A stretch of DNA of 64,000 bases, from the NCBI RefSeq assembly GCF_020618475.1, contig NZ_CP085335.1, positions 248,001 through 312,000 on the forward strand. The letters run 5' to 3'. The position numbers and the translations under genes were made by a program. The notes beneath the pieces are model-generated. The model saw only the letters and a program-made list of their open reading frames with translations. It made no database searches and had not been told where the DNA came from. This DNA is from Haladaptatus halobius (GTDB lineage: Archaea; Halobacteriota; Halobacteria; Halobacteriales; Haladaptataceae). Shown piece after piece: positions 26,113 to 34,849 of this stretch (positions are counted from its first letter, which is position 1; the number at the start of each line of letters is the position of its first letter).

Positions 26113-26625
26113 ATGGCAACCGACGACGACACCGACCGAGCAGTGCGTGACGAATCGACGAACGACTCCGCGACGGACGACCCGGCGACGGATGACTCGG
26201 AGGAACGGCGGACAGAGAGGGAACGAGCCCCGGGACGCTCGGCGACCCCGTCACGATACGAAGGCGGGCGACGGCCGAACGAAGGGTCTCGACGGCCGGA
26301 GCGGTTGTCCCGTCCGTCTCGCTCCGCTTCGTCCGATCGATCCCGTGACCGGGACGAACGCGAGCTGTGCGAGCCTGAACCGCCGCAACGTGAACCGACG
26401 CGAGAAGCGTCCCGTCCGCGGCGGAGCAAAAATCACCGTCGGTCCGAACCGACGGAGGTGCTGAAGTACGGCGGCCCGCGCGACCCGGCGTGGGAACGGC
26501 AACGGCGACGAGAACGGGACGCCGAAGTTCGGCGGTACGAACGCGGGGTGAACGCGGCGCTCGAACGCCAGCGCGACTTCCAGCGGGACAAAAGCGGGCG
26601 GAGATATCACCGCGGACGACGCTGA
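26113..26625 (+). CDS. Hypothetical protein with acidic N-terminus and Arg-rich C-terminus
   Basis: A 170-residue frame I do not recognise. Residues 1-30 are Asp/Thr/Ser-rich (typical halophile). From about 30 the chain becomes very Arg-rich (GRRPNEGSRRPERLSRPSRS and later WERQRRRERDAEVRRYERG), with no hydrophobic core before about residue 115, so most of it should be disordered or nucleic-acid binding. A basic protein is exceptional in a haloarchaeal proteome. The C-terminal 55 residues could form a basic helix. Coding status rests on length and codon pattern. It converges with the ABC exporter gene. Confidence 0.55.
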   Translation: MATDDDTDRAVRDESTNDSATDDPATDDSEERRTERERAPGRSATPSRYEGGRRPNEGSRRPERLSRPSRSASSDRSRDRDERELCEPEPPQREPTREASRPRRSKNHRRSEPTEVLKYGGPRDPAWERQRRRERDAEVRRYERGVNAALERQRDFQRDKSGRRYHRGRR

Positions 26626-26636
26626 TATCGCCTCGT

Positions 26637-28589
26637 TCAATCGTCGGCGTCAGTCCGCGCGGTTCTGCGAGTGGCGCGTTCGATGAACTCCTCCGGGAGT
26701 TCGTCGATCTCACCGGCCTGCACGCCCCAGAGGTGCGCGTAGAGGCCGTCGAGCGCCAAGAGTTCGTCGTGCGATCCGCGCTCCACTATCTTCCCGTCTT
26801 CGAGGACGACGATCTTGTCCGCGTCCTTGATGGTCGAGAGGCGGTGGGCGATGGCGAACGTCGTGCGGTCTTCGGTGAGGCGGTCGAGACTACGCTGGAT
26901 GAGCATCTCCGTCTCGGTGTCGACGTCGCTGGTCGCTTCGTCGAGGATGAGGATCTCCGGGTCTTTGAGGATGGCGCGGGCGATGGAAATGCGCTGACGT
27001 TGGCCGCCGGAGAGTTTCACCCCGCGCTCGCCGACCTTCGTCTCGTACCCCTCCGGCAGATTCGTGATGAACTCGTGGGCTTCGGCGGCCTTCGCCGCCT
27101 CCTCTATCTCCGCGTCGGTCGCGTCGAACGTGCCGTATTCGATGTTCTCTTTCACCGTCCCGTAGAAGAGGAAGGTGTTCTGGCTGACGTAGCCAATGGC
27201 CTGTCGGATACTCGGCAGGCTCACGTCGCGGAGGTCGGTGCCGTCGATGCGAATCGCACCCTCGTCCACGTCGTACATCCGGAGCAGGAGTTTGAGGACG
27301 GTGGATTTGCCCGCGCCGGTCGGGCCGACCAGCGCGAGGGTGTCGCCGCCCTCGACCTCGAACGAGATATCCTCAACGATGGTCTCCTCGTCGTAGCCGA
27401 ACGTCACGTCGTCGTAGACGACCTCGCCCTCGCCGACCACGAGGTCTTCCGCGTCGGGCTCCTCTCGGATTCGGCTCGGTTCGTCCATCAGTCCGAAGAT
27501 GCGGGCGCTGGAGGCGTAGGCGCGCTGGTACATATTGATGATGGAGCCGAACTGTGCCATCGGCCAGATGAACCGCTGGGTGAGGAGCATGAACGTGACG
27601 AACTGCCCTGCTTCGAGGGTTCCCGAAAAAAACCACGGTCCCTCGCCGTTGAACACCCACAGTCCCCCGACGATGAACGTCAGTGCGAATCCGAGACCCG
27701 AGAGGATCTGGAGCGACGGGAAGAACTTGATACGCGTGACGATGGCGTCCCAGTTTGCGCCGAAGTACTCGTTCGACACGTCGTTGACGCGGTCGGACTC
27801 GAAGGACTCCGTGTTGCTCGTTTTGATGACCTGGATGCCGCCGAGGTTGTTCTCTAATCGGGAGTTCACCTTCCCGACTGAGGAACGTACATCGGCGTAC
27901 TTCGGCTGGATGATTTGGATGAACTTGTAAGTGAACAGCGCGATGAGCGGCACCGGCACCAGTGCGACGAGCGCGAGTTGCCAGTTGATCTTGAGCAAGA
28001 CGGCCGCGATGGCGACGACCATCACGCCCAGACGGAACGCAGAGTTCATCCCGTCGTTGAGAAACCGCTCCAATCGGTTCACGTCGTTCGAGAGGATGGA
28101 CATCATCTCTCCGGTCTGCTTATCCGAGAAGAACTCCATGTCCAATCGCTGCATCTTGTCGTACGTGTCGGTACGAATCGAGTGTTGGATGTTCTGAGCG
28201 AACGAGTTCCAGCCCCAATTTCGCGCCCAGTGGAACGCCGCGCCGATGCCGAACGCCACCGCGACGACGCCGACGGAGAACCAAAACTGCCCTCGAGGCG
28301 AACCCGGCGCAATCTGAGTGGCGACTCCCCGCGAGAGAAACGGAACCGATTCGGTGAGCGCTTTGGAATACGGAATCTGCTTTCCATCTTGAAATAACGC
28401 GTCTAGAGCAACGCCGAGTATGATAGGCGGTAGGAGATTCAACACCCGAGCGAAAAAACTCGAAACGACTCCGACGACGAAGGCGAGCCTGTTCTCACCC
28501 CCGTATTCGAGGAACAGCCGTCGCATCGGATTCTCGGCGTTCTCCCGTTGTTCCTCGAACGGGTCGTCTTCGTCTGCGTGTATGCTCAT
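26637..28589 (-). CDS. ABC-type exporter, fused membrane and ATPase domains (MsbA/LmrA-like)
   Basis: A 650-residue half-transporter that should work as a homodimer. Residues about 35-370 form the six-helix ABC-transmembrane type I domain, with the coupling region DMEFFSDKQTGEMMS. The nucleotide-binding domain follows: Walker A GPTGAGKST (about 420), Q-loop YVSQNTFLF, signature LSGGQRQR (about 523), Walker B ILILDEATSDVD (about 548) and H-loop IAHRLST. All catalytic motifs are intact. Lipid, drug or peptide export is possible, and the substrate is unknown. It is a single gene. Confidence 0.93.
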   Translation of the reverse strand: MSIHADEDDPFEEQRENAENPMRRLFLEYGGENRLAFVVGVVSSFFARVLNLLPPIILGVALDALFQDGKQIPYSKALTESVPFLSRGVATQIAPGSPRGQFWFSVGVVAVAFGIGAAFHWARNWGWNSFAQNIQHSIRTDTYDKMQRLDMEFFSDKQTGEMMSILSNDVNRLERFLNDGMNSAFRLGVMVVAIAAVLLKINWQLALVALVPVPLIALFTYKFIQIIQPKYADVRSSVGKVNSRLENNLGGIQVIKTSNTESFESDRVNDVSNEYFGANWDAIVTRIKFFPSLQILSGLGFALTFIVGGLWVFNGEGPWFFSGTLEAGQFVTFMLLTQRFIWPMAQFGSIINMYQRAYASSARIFGLMDEPSRIREEPDAEDLVVGEGEVVYDDVTFGYDEETIVEDISFEVEGGDTLALVGPTGAGKSTVLKLLLRMYDVDEGAIRIDGTDLRDVSLPSIRQAIGYVSQNTFLFYGTVKENIEYGTFDATDAEIEEAAKAAEAHEFITNLPEGYETKVGERGVKLSGGQRQRISIARAILKDPEILILDEATSDVDTETEMLIQRSLDRLTEDRTTFAIAHRLSTIKDADKIVVLEDGKIVERGSHDELLALDGLYAHLWGVQAGEIDELPEEFIERATRRTARTDADD

Positions 28590-28693
28590 TATTCTCTCTC
28601 AAGGGACACAGGATTGATAAGAGTTTCCTACGAACCGAAACACGGACTTACAGAAGAAGGTCGGTGGTTTTAGCGCACCGCGGAACCGCCTTT

Positions 28694-28963
28694 TCACAGA
28701 TTGCGACTTTCGATTTCGGGGGCAATTCCTGCTTCGGCCAAATCCTGTCGCACGCGGTCGCGCAGGGGCGTGGGAACCGTGTTGCGCCCGACCGGAACGG
28801 CCACCTCTCCGTCGCCTTTCACTTTCCAGTAGAGCACGCACTGGCTAGGTTGGTAGAACTCGATACTGTAGTGGTCGTCCGCGCCGCGGTAGTGGACTCG
28901 GGCGGCGAACTCGTCTACCTTCCAGCCGTCTTGCTCGCCGAGCGCAGAGAGCGAGTCGTCCAT
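28694..28963 (-). CDS. Small conserved haloarchaeal hypothetical protein
   Basis: An 89-residue soluble alpha/beta protein (FAARVHYRGADDHYSIEFYQPSQ..., CVLYWKVKGDGEVAVPVGR). The aromatic-rich central strand region and the ending VRQDLAEAGI look conserved and resemble a haloarchaeal domain of unknown function. No catalytic motif is seen. The start is the ATG at 28963. Confidence 0.75.
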   Translation of the reverse strand: MDDSLSALGEQDGWKVDEFAARVHYRGADDHYSIEFYQPSQCVLYWKVKGDGEVAVPVGRNTVPTPLRDRVRQDLAEAGIAPEIESRNL

Positions 28964-29048
28964 ACCTGCGGATTGCTAGCGGGAGTGGTAGTCGTTTCGA
29001 AACCGAGAAAGTAACAGTTATTCCTGCGGAGTGATTTCTCCCGGATAC

Positions 29049-29122
29049 GGGTTCGTGGTCTAGTTGGTTATGACGCGGCCCTTACAAGGCCGAGGCCAGT
29101 GGTTCAAATCCGCTCGAACCCA
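29049..29122 (+). tRNA. tRNA-Val(TAC)
   Basis: The cloverleaf has acceptor GGGTTCG/CGAACCC, discriminator A and anticodon arm CGGCC-CTTACAA-GGCCG, giving anticodon TAC. The variable and T arms are normal (GGTTCAAATCC). CCA is not encoded. The 225 bases downstream hold no gene I can support. Confidence 0.96.
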
Positions 29123-29347
29123 TACGAAATAAATTAAGAAGTCGTCCGATTTCTTCTGCAACGCTTGGAGGTTCTGTTATCGGGTGCGGACACGGTATCG
29201 AACGATGTTCGACCTACTTGGGACAACATCGACAGAGCAGGACGATATGATGGACATCAAGGAGGTGGGTCGACCCGTCCTCACCGCACACTTGACAGAC
29301 TCGGTCGCGTGCTCTGATCTGTTCCGCCTCGCTTCTCGCCGATGAAC

Positions 29348-30031
29348 TCACTGCTCACTGATGGTGAACAACCGTCGATACCCGATGCTCGCCAACAGGG
29401 CGAGGAAGGGAAGCGGGTAGAGCCAGTACGCTCGGTACGCGCGAACGAACAGCGGAATCGTCATCGAGAGCGCGAGAAGCGTCGTCGTCACCAGCGGCGC
29501 GTTCGACGATGGAACCAGTCGCTTGAGACCGCGGTCGGTCAGCGCCAGCTGAATGGCTATCGCCGCAGGCACGATCAGAATGAGGTGTTTCGTCCCCTCC
29601 CGGTAGAGGGATCGCATCCACTTGTCCGTATCTCCGATGAGTGACGGAACGACCGGGTTGGTCGCGTACTTCCCTGCGACTCCGAACGTCCAATAGATAG
29701 CTCCGTAGAACGACTGCGAACCCCAGACCGCGTAGACGAACGCGAACGTCACGGCGGCCACGCTCAAACCGGCGAGTGCGAACGCGGTCATCCACCGAAC
29801 TCCCGAACGACGGTCGAGTTCGCGGACGAGGTCGTACGCGAGCACCGGGATGGCGAAGACCGCGTGCTGGGAGAAGAGGCCCGCAACTGCGACGGCGCCC
29901 CCGCGACTCGTCGGGTTCCGAGCATACCACGAGAGCAGTATTCCAGCCATCGCGAACGAGCGCACGTTCACAACGGTTCCGCCGGCGGCGGGCACGCTCA
30001 CCAAGAACAGTAGCCCCGATATCTTTTGGAC
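29348..30031 (-). pseudogene. C-terminal remnant of a multi-span membrane glycosyltransferase-like protein
   Basis: The frame encodes about 228 residues with six or seven membrane segments. It enters from the right already inside a membrane span (KISGLLFLVSVPAAGGTVV) and has no good start codon: the first candidates are TTG/GTG within that span. Segments such as RAYRAYWLYPLPFLALLASIGYRR resemble the C-terminal half of GT-C-type membrane glycosyltransferases, whose catalytic loop lies in the missing N-terminal half. The break is close to 30031, and an unrelated short gene begins about 20 bases further right. Truncation by rearrangement is inferred. A short functional protein is less likely. 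Confidence 0.55.
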
Positions 30032-30052
30032 GCAGGGCGGAATCGGTCGGCG

Positions 30053-30190
30053 CTACGCCTGTCGTACGAGTTCGATGCTGGTGTCTGACCAGATCCACGC
30101 GTCTTCGTTCTCCGGATCATACAGTTCGACGCCGCCGTCGATTTCGCGTTCCAGGCAGTCGCCACGTTGTTCGGTGTTCTCTTGCACCAT
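30053..30190 (-). CDS. Short acidic haloarchaeal protein (45 residues, DUF7331-like)
   Basis: The frame reads MVQENTEQRGDCLE and later GGVELYDPENEDAWIWSD. The LYDPxNxxAWI pattern is typical of a family of very short haloarchaeal proteins, possibly DUF7331. A TATA-like box (gcttattcc on the minus strand) lies about 31 bases before the ATG, fitting a leaderless transcript. The function is unknown. Confidence 0.65.
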   Translation of the reverse strand: MVQENTEQRGDCLEREIDGGVELYDPENEDAWIWSDTSIELVRQA

Positions 30191-30272
30191 CGGGTACGTC
30201 CGGAGTGCAGAACCGTGTTGGAATAAGCTTTGTCCCTCTGCGGCTTTTCGCCGCTATCTATGCGTTCACGAG

Positions 30273-30380
30273 TCACCCGTCGTCCAGTATCGCTCCGCAG
30301 TCAGGGCACTCGTCGTCCACCGTCGTCACCTGCGCGTCGCATTCGGGACAGAACTCTAGATAGCAGGCCGGGTCGCCCAT
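30273..30380 (-). CDS. Zinc-ribbon micro-protein (35 residues)
   Basis: The frame MGDPACYLEFCPEC... carries knuckles CPEC and CPDC separated by about 17 residues, a complete four-Cys zinc ribbon. Such small CPxCG-related zinc-finger proteins are abundant in haloarchaea. A TATA-like catttacc lies about 30 bases before the ATG. It is the first of two short leftward genes before the truncated membrane protein. Confidence 0.65.
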   Translation of the reverse strand: MGDPACYLEFCPECDAQVTTVDDECPDCGAILDDG

Positions 30381-30516
30381 GATAACGAATACCACGACAC
30401 TCGGTAAATGGCTTGCGTCTAGCGGCTGTCGGGGTGTGGCGTGTCGCCCCGCCGCCCGCGCGCCGTCCGGCGCATTTCGAAATCCTTTTTTGTCCCATGC
30501 GCTTCGTACCGAGTGC

Positions 30517-30590
30517 GCCGCCTTAGCTCAGACTGGGAGAGCACTCGACTGAAGATCGAGCTGTCCCCGGTTCAAATCCGGGAGGCGGCA
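30517..30590 (+). tRNA. tRNA-Phe(GAA)
   Basis: The cloverleaf has acceptor GCCGCCT/AGGCGGC, discriminator A and anticodon arm CTCGA-CTGAAGA-TCGAG, giving anticodon GAA. The T arm CCCCGGTTCAAATCCGGG is perfect. CCA is not encoded. Confidence 0.97.
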
Positions 30591-30710
30591 TAGTTTTCCG
30601 CGAGACAATACGTCGAGTGGAAAGTACCCTCACCGACCGCGATTTAAAGGATTCACTCGCACCGCCAATCCGCTCGAACTTTTTTTAGCCCTCCCACCGT
30701 ACCGATATCC

Positions 30711-31004
30711 ATGGAGATAGAACGTGCTCGCGACGAACTGAACGTGACCGGCGACTTCGACGAGTCGGCTGCCGAAGAGCACCCGACGATCGTTCGCATG
30801 ATGCAAGATGTTTTGGAACACGGTGAGGTGCACGCGAAGTGGGCCGACTCGGACGAGTACGTGGAAGTCCGTCAGGGAACCGCAACGTTCGACTTCGAGG
30901 GAGCGGTCATCCTCCTCGACGACGGCATCACGACTCACACGTTCGCGATGGCACAGGTCGTCAGCTGGGAAAAGCCGATGAACGTCTTCGAAAGCGAGGC
31001 GTGA
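30711..31004 (+). CDS. Conserved haloarchaeal hypothetical protein (97 residues)
   Basis: A soluble acidic protein MEIERARDELNVTGDFDE... with an N-terminal helical part (residues 1-40) and a C-terminal beta-rich part (YVEVRQGTATFDFEGAVILLDDG). No catalytic motif is seen. The start is the ATG at 30711, 120 bases after tRNA-Phe. A TATA-like stretch (tttttttagcc, about 30680-30690) precedes it. The function is unknown. Confidence 0.7.
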   Translation: MEIERARDELNVTGDFDESAAEEHPTIVRMMQDVLEHGEVHAKWADSDEYVEVRQGTATFDFEGAVILLDDGITTHTFAMAQVVSWEKPMNVFESEA

Positions 31005-31094
31005 ACGCCCGGACGATGCTCCGATTCGGCCGGAACGTGTCGAATCGGACATCTCACTAATGGAGACGATAGCCTTAGTTTTCTTTCATGCGCT

Positions 31095-31241
31095 GTGAAC
31101 CTCAGTCGATTTCGTTATTGCACGAATTGGCATCACCACGTCGACAGAGGAGAGTACGACTCACTATCCGACTCGCAGAGGGTGCTGCCAGCGTCCCCCG
31201 ACGACGTGACCGACTACACCGACGAACCTAGGCTTGACTGA
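31095..31241 (+). CDS. Possible short CDS (48 residues)
   Basis: A GTG-initiated frame whose product contains RYCTNWHHHVDRGEYD and ends TDEPRLD. The acidic C-terminus and the codon pattern fit haloarchaeal coding. There is only one Cys and no recognisable domain. It could equally be the tail of a decayed gene in this otherwise empty 350-base stretch (31005-31354). Confidence 0.3.
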   Translation: MNLSRFRYCTNWHHHVDRGEYDSLSDSQRVLPASPDDVTDYTDEPRLD

Positions 31242-31354
31242 GGACTCGGAAGAGTACGGGGCGGTAAATCGGGTTTTTCTACCATTGTTTCGGATTCGGG
31301 ACGGCACTTTTCCTTCGAGATACACCGCGAGGAATCGAGTTCGTCTCTCAGTCG

Positions 31355-31894
31355 CTATCCGAATCGGAAGTCGATCTTGGTCGAGTTCTCGACGGACTGA
31401 TACCCGAAGTGCTTCAACACTCGCTGCTTGAACGGGCTCTGCAGTACGAGATACAACAATCCTAGCAATCGCTCCCTCTCGTGAGAACTCGTTACCGTAA
31501 CTCGCGTACCATCATCACTGGGCGCAATCGATAGTTTGACCGCCGCTTCGTCCTCCCCGAACTGGATTTGAACGGAATCATCGTTCGTACGCGTCACGTG
31601 GAGCGAGTACTCGCGGCGGAATAACTTCAGGAGCGTGCCTTTGAGAACCGCCGTGGCACCTCCGCCGTCCGTCGACTCCTCGTGAATCTCGTCAGCCCAC
31701 GCGACCGGAAACGCAGCTATCGGATTGAGGAGTTCTTCGAACTTCTCGCGGACTGGCACCGGGGACTTCTCCGTTTCGAGGGCACCTTCGGTACGCAGGT
31801 CGAACAATGGAACTGTATCGACGAGATATAGCACGAGAAACACGTCACCGGCGACCAGGAAACCCTCCGTCGAGAAGCTGTACCAAACTACCAC
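31355..31894 (-). CDS. Hypothetical protein with N-terminal membrane segments, probably frameshifted at its start
   Basis: The 179-residue frame begins with hydrophobic residues (WYSFSTEGFLVAGDVFLVLYL) and continues as a soluble alpha/beta domain (about 45-179). The frame extends further upstream with plausible coding (GGVHLAFLSLWG and a second membrane span) but has no ATG, GTG or TTG there. An ATG at 31967 starts MSKQS in another frame. Joining it to this frame needs removal of a single T after codon 4. So either the gene is frameshifted at its 5' end or it uses the internal GTG at 31894. No family is recognised. Confidence 0.5.
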   Translation of the reverse strand: MVVWYSFSTEGFLVAGDVFLVLYLVDTVPLFDLRTEGALETEKSPVPVREKFEELLNPIAAFPVAWADEIHEESTDGGGATAVLKGTLLKLFRREYSLHVTRTNDDSVQIQFGEDEAAVKLSIAPSDDGTRVTVTSSHERERLLGLLYLVLQSPFKQRVLKHFGYQSVENSTKIDFRFG

Positions 31895-32204
31895 GCCCCA
31901 GAGGCTGAGAAACGCGAGGTGAACTCCCCCGTGAGCCGATAGTATCTGGTCACGACTGTTTTGACATCTCTATCGAGTCGACCACTCACATTGTTCATAC
32001 AACATAAAATAAATAATCGAACATAAAATTTGATTTGTGAACGGATTGTTTTCGTTCCCTCCGTCCGTCATCACGAACCGAGGATGCCGACCTCGGTTCG
32101 AAATCCGATTACAACGTACCTCTCACCGAACGAGAGAATTGTCTCCAAACGAGCGTCCCCAAACCTATCTATCTCGCGCACTTACTCTCGAAAGGGAGAA
32201 TACG

Positions 32205-32393
32205 ATGACCGATCAGAACTCGGAATCCCATGACGAAGAGGAGAACGAGGAGCAAGACGAGGATACCCAGTACGGCGGAGGGGCCGAGGAGACCGACGCC
32301 GTGGAACAGACGGAACTCCGCGAGGGGGAGACGGAGTCCCCGGAGGAAGACGACGAAGACGACGAAGACGGAGATGAGGACGAGGACGGATAG
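32205..32393 (+). CDS. Extremely acidic small protein (62 residues)
   Basis: Apart from a short central part (QYGGGAEETDAVEQTELREG), the protein is almost wholly Asp/Glu (EEENEEQDEDTQ and a C-terminal run of Asp and Glu). It must be disordered with a very low pI. The start is the ATG at 32205. A hairpin followed by a short T-run lies about 100 bases past the stop. Such polyacidic proteins are seen in haloarchaea, and their function is unknown. Confidence 0.6.
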   Translation: MTDQNSESHDEEENEEQDEDTQYGGGAEETDAVEQTELREGETESPEEDDEDDEDGDEDEDG

Positions 32394-32492
32394 CCGCTCC
32401 GGAAACATCTCGGCGATACACACGTTCTTCGGTGAGACACTTTCGTATGGCGTGAGTGGCGTTACTCACCGATTCGTTCTCCGTTCGAATTC

Positions 32493-32518
32493 GAGCGCCA
32501 ACCCGCTTTTTGGCGCTC
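32493..32518 (+). terminator. Stem-loop with 8-bp stem and following T-run
   Basis: gagcgcca and tggcgctc pair around a 10-base loop that ends in four T, and cttttc follows. It lies downstream of the polyacidic gene. A smaller 6-bp hairpin (gtgagt/actcac, 32452-32469) precedes it. The terminator role is inferred. Confidence 0.35.
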
Positions 32519-32647
32519 CCCTTTTCGATCGCTTCCGCATCGATTTCGGCCGAGACCCCACCTGCTACTTAGCGGAGCACGACGGGAGTCCGAGCGCGCA
32601 TCGACCGTCCCGACACCGCTAACTGGCGCGGCGAGAGAGGACGGTAC

Positions 32648-33031
32648 ATGGGAGAGCGTGATGCTATCGCGGAGATGTCCGACGACGAGCGTGCAGCCGT
32701 CGAAGAGGTCGAGCGGGCGCTCGAAACGTTTCATCGCGCCCACGGCGCGCTCATCGAGTTCCACCATTCGGTCGGCCGCGCGATGGAGCACGTCGACGAG
32801 GCCGAATCTCACCTGCGAGGCGAACACGACGAACTCGCCGACCACCTCGAAGAGGAAATCCTCCCGGCGGGTGTCACCGCCGACGGGAAGCTGACGTACC
32901 AACTCGTCGCCGAGTTCGAGGACGGGCTTCTCGCGGAGGTCGAATCGGCCGCCGACTCGGCGTTCGAGGAACTCGCCGACGGCAGGCGCTATCCGATAGA
33001 ACGCTCCCAACGGGACGGCTCGAGCGAGTGA
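32648..33031 (+). CDS. Acidic coiled-coil haloarchaeal protein
   Basis: A 127-residue protein, almost entirely helical. Residues 10-65 form one long amphipathic helix (ERAAVEEVERALETFHRAHGALIEFHHSVG), followed by HVDEAESHLRGEHDELADHLEEEIL. No Cys or catalytic motif is present. Haloarchaeal relatives of this shape exist without known function. The start is the ATG at 32648. Confidence 0.68.
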   Translation: MGERDAIAEMSDDERAAVEEVERALETFHRAHGALIEFHHSVGRAMEHVDEAESHLRGEHDELADHLEEEILPAGVTADGKLTYQLVAEFEDGLLAEVESAADSAFEELADGRRYPIERSQRDGSSE

Positions 33032-33107
33032 CCGTCGACTCGCGCCCGCGAGAGACTTCGACTGCAGCTTTTCCCACCTCTACCGTGGGCGCACCGGTTG
33101 CAGTGAT

Positions 33108-33536
33108 TCAGCGACCGTTTTCGCCGAAATCCGCCGCGGCGATGACGTTCTCGTCGTCTTCCTCGGACTGACGGTACCAGAGTAGATCGAACTCGTGTCC
33201 GTCGATCTCCGTCCCCTGTTCGATTCGATAGTCGTCATCGACTTCGCCCCACGACTTCTGATCATCGTCGGTCGTCGGACGGCCGATCGGAGTCGAGCGC
33301 GTCTCCTCTTCGAGTTGTTCGGGGAAATCGATCGGGACGTAGAAATCCCCGAGTCGGTCGTCGTTGAAGTAGAGACGGGTGATCTCGTTCGGGTTTTTCG
33401 ACCACGGGCTCACGACTTCTCCGTCGTAGAGGAGTCTAAAGTCGATTCGGTCGTCCGACATTCGGTCTTTCAGTTCCTCGAGTCGGTCGTTGTCCTCGAA
33501 CACGGTGAGGTGTCTGATTGCTGTATCGTTCGTCAT
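33108..33536 (-). CDS. Hypothetical acidic protein (142 residues)
   Basis: A soluble alpha/beta protein starting MTNDTAIRHLTVFEDNDRLEELK, with strand-rich centre FRLLYDGEVVSPWSKNPNEITRLYFND. There are no motifs I recognise. The ATG at 33536 is preferred to one 14 codons upstream. The 418 bases to the right contain no supported gene. Confidence 0.6.
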   Translation of the reverse strand: MTNDTAIRHLTVFEDNDRLEELKDRMSDDRIDFRLLYDGEVVSPWSKNPNEITRLYFNDDRLGDFYVPIDFPEQLEEETRSTPIGRPTTDDDQKSWGEVDDDYRIEQGTEIDGHEFDLLWYRQSEEDDENVIAAADFGENGR

Positions 33537-33955
33537 AGTATGGTTGACTGCGTTCTCGCTGGTCGGCTTACGGTGCACAGAAAACAGGAGTTCTACGGCG
33601 CGAAACGATAAGAATATGTTGCCGTCAGGGGTTCGCTTCGGGCGATAGAATCCCTTCCGACAGTCACCTTACTGGAGGATGCGCGACGAACGACCGGACG
33701 GTCGGACGGAGGTGTCGGTCGAAAGCTACCCCGACTGATTCGGGAGGCGGCGTGATTATGCCGCGAATCGACGAGGGAGCGAAGCGACCGCGTCCGTGAG
33801 TGGCAACCTTGTCCGTGACCGCGATTTGACAGAAATTGGTGGAGAGCAACGAGTTTCGGAGGATCGCAGTGACGAAGGAACTGATCCCGAAAAAAATCAC
33901 GCGCCCAGTCGTCATCACGGCGGAGCTTTTTGCCCCCTGCTCACGTCCCACCGAT
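33537..33955. other. Intergenic stretch without a supported gene
   Basis: Neither strand shows a frame with haloarchaeal codon bias. The open frame that runs into the aldo/keto reductase gene from 33836 has atypical composition and is treated as leader. I see no repeat or hairpin of note here. Confidence 0.5.
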
Positions 33956-34849
33956 ATGGAAACTCGCCTGCTCGGCACCGCTGGTCACGACAGCTCGGTA
34001 CTCACGTTCGGCGCAATCGCACTCGATTTCCTCTCGCAGTCGGAGGCGAACGAGATGGTCGAAGACGTTCTCGCGGCCGGCGTCAACCACTTCGACGTCG
34101 CACCGACTTACGGTGATGCGGAGCTGAAGCTCGCGCCGAAACTCGGCGAACATCGCGACGAGATCTTCCTCGGCTGTAAGACCCAGGAACGCACCTACAA
34201 CGGTGCGTGGGGCGAACTCCACAGGTCGCTGGAGCGCCTCGACACCGACCACATCGACCTCTACCAGTTCCACGCGGTGACGCGCTACGACGAACTCGAA
34301 ACCATCGTCGGCGAGGGGCAGGGCGCGAACGGTGACGACCCCGGCGCGCTGGCCGCGTTCGAGGACGCCAAACAGGACGGTCTCGTCGACCACATCGGCC
34401 TGACGAGCCACGGCGACCCGAGCGTCATCCGGACGGCGATGAGACGCATCGACGGATTGGAGACGGTGATGTTTCCGATGAACTACACCCTGTCGAGCAA
34501 GGACGGGCCGGAGTACGACTACGAAGCGGTGCTCGACCTCGCCGAGGAGCGCGGCATCGGCACCTTGGGCATCAAAGCCTTCGCAAAGGGGCCGTGGCCG
34601 GACGACCTCGACGTGGACGACCGCCCCTACGACACGTGGTACGAACCCTACGACGAGAAAGATGAACTCGTTGCCTGCTTGCGCTTCGCCCTCTCGCAAG
34701 GGTTGACCTCGATCACGAACGCGGGCGACCCTGCACTCGTCCCGGCGATCCTCGACGCCGCAGCCGACTACGAGCCACTGAGCGCAGACGAACAGGAGTC
34801 GCTCATCGAAGCCGCTCGGGAGCGCGATTCGCCAGTTCCGAGTCCGTAG
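33956..34849 (+). CDS. Aldo/keto reductase family oxidoreductase
   Basis: A 297-residue NAD(P)H-dependent TIM-barrel reductase. The catalytic tetrad is visible as Asp47 and Tyr52 (FDVAPTYGDAE), Lys75 (FLGCKTQE) and His106 (DLYQFHAV). The family block GLVDHIGLTSH follows. The C-terminal half contains the cofactor-site region ITNAGDPALVPAILDAA. The ATG at 33956 (METRLLGTAGHDSSVLTFG) is the normal family start. The substrate is unknown. It is monocistronic. Confidence 0.9.
   Translation: METRLLGTAGHDSSVLTFGAIALDFLSQSEANEMVEDVLAAGVNHFDVAPTYGDAELKLAPKLGEHRDEIFLGCKTQERTYNGAWGELHRSLERLDTDHIDLYQFHAVTRYDELETIVGEGQGANGDDPGALAAFEDAKQDGLVDHIGLTSHGDPSVIRTAMRRIDGLETVMFPMNYTLSSKDGPEYDYEAVLDLAEERGIGTLGIKAFAKGPWPDDLDVDDRPYDTWYEPYDEKDELVACLRFALSQGLTSITNAGDPALVPAILDAAADYEPLSADEQESLIEAARERDSPVPSP

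Noticed and set aside
29206..29343. Short frame (46 codons) after tRNA-Val as a gene
   Set aside because: There is no promoter element at leaderless distance, no motif, and codon use is unlike neighbouring genes.
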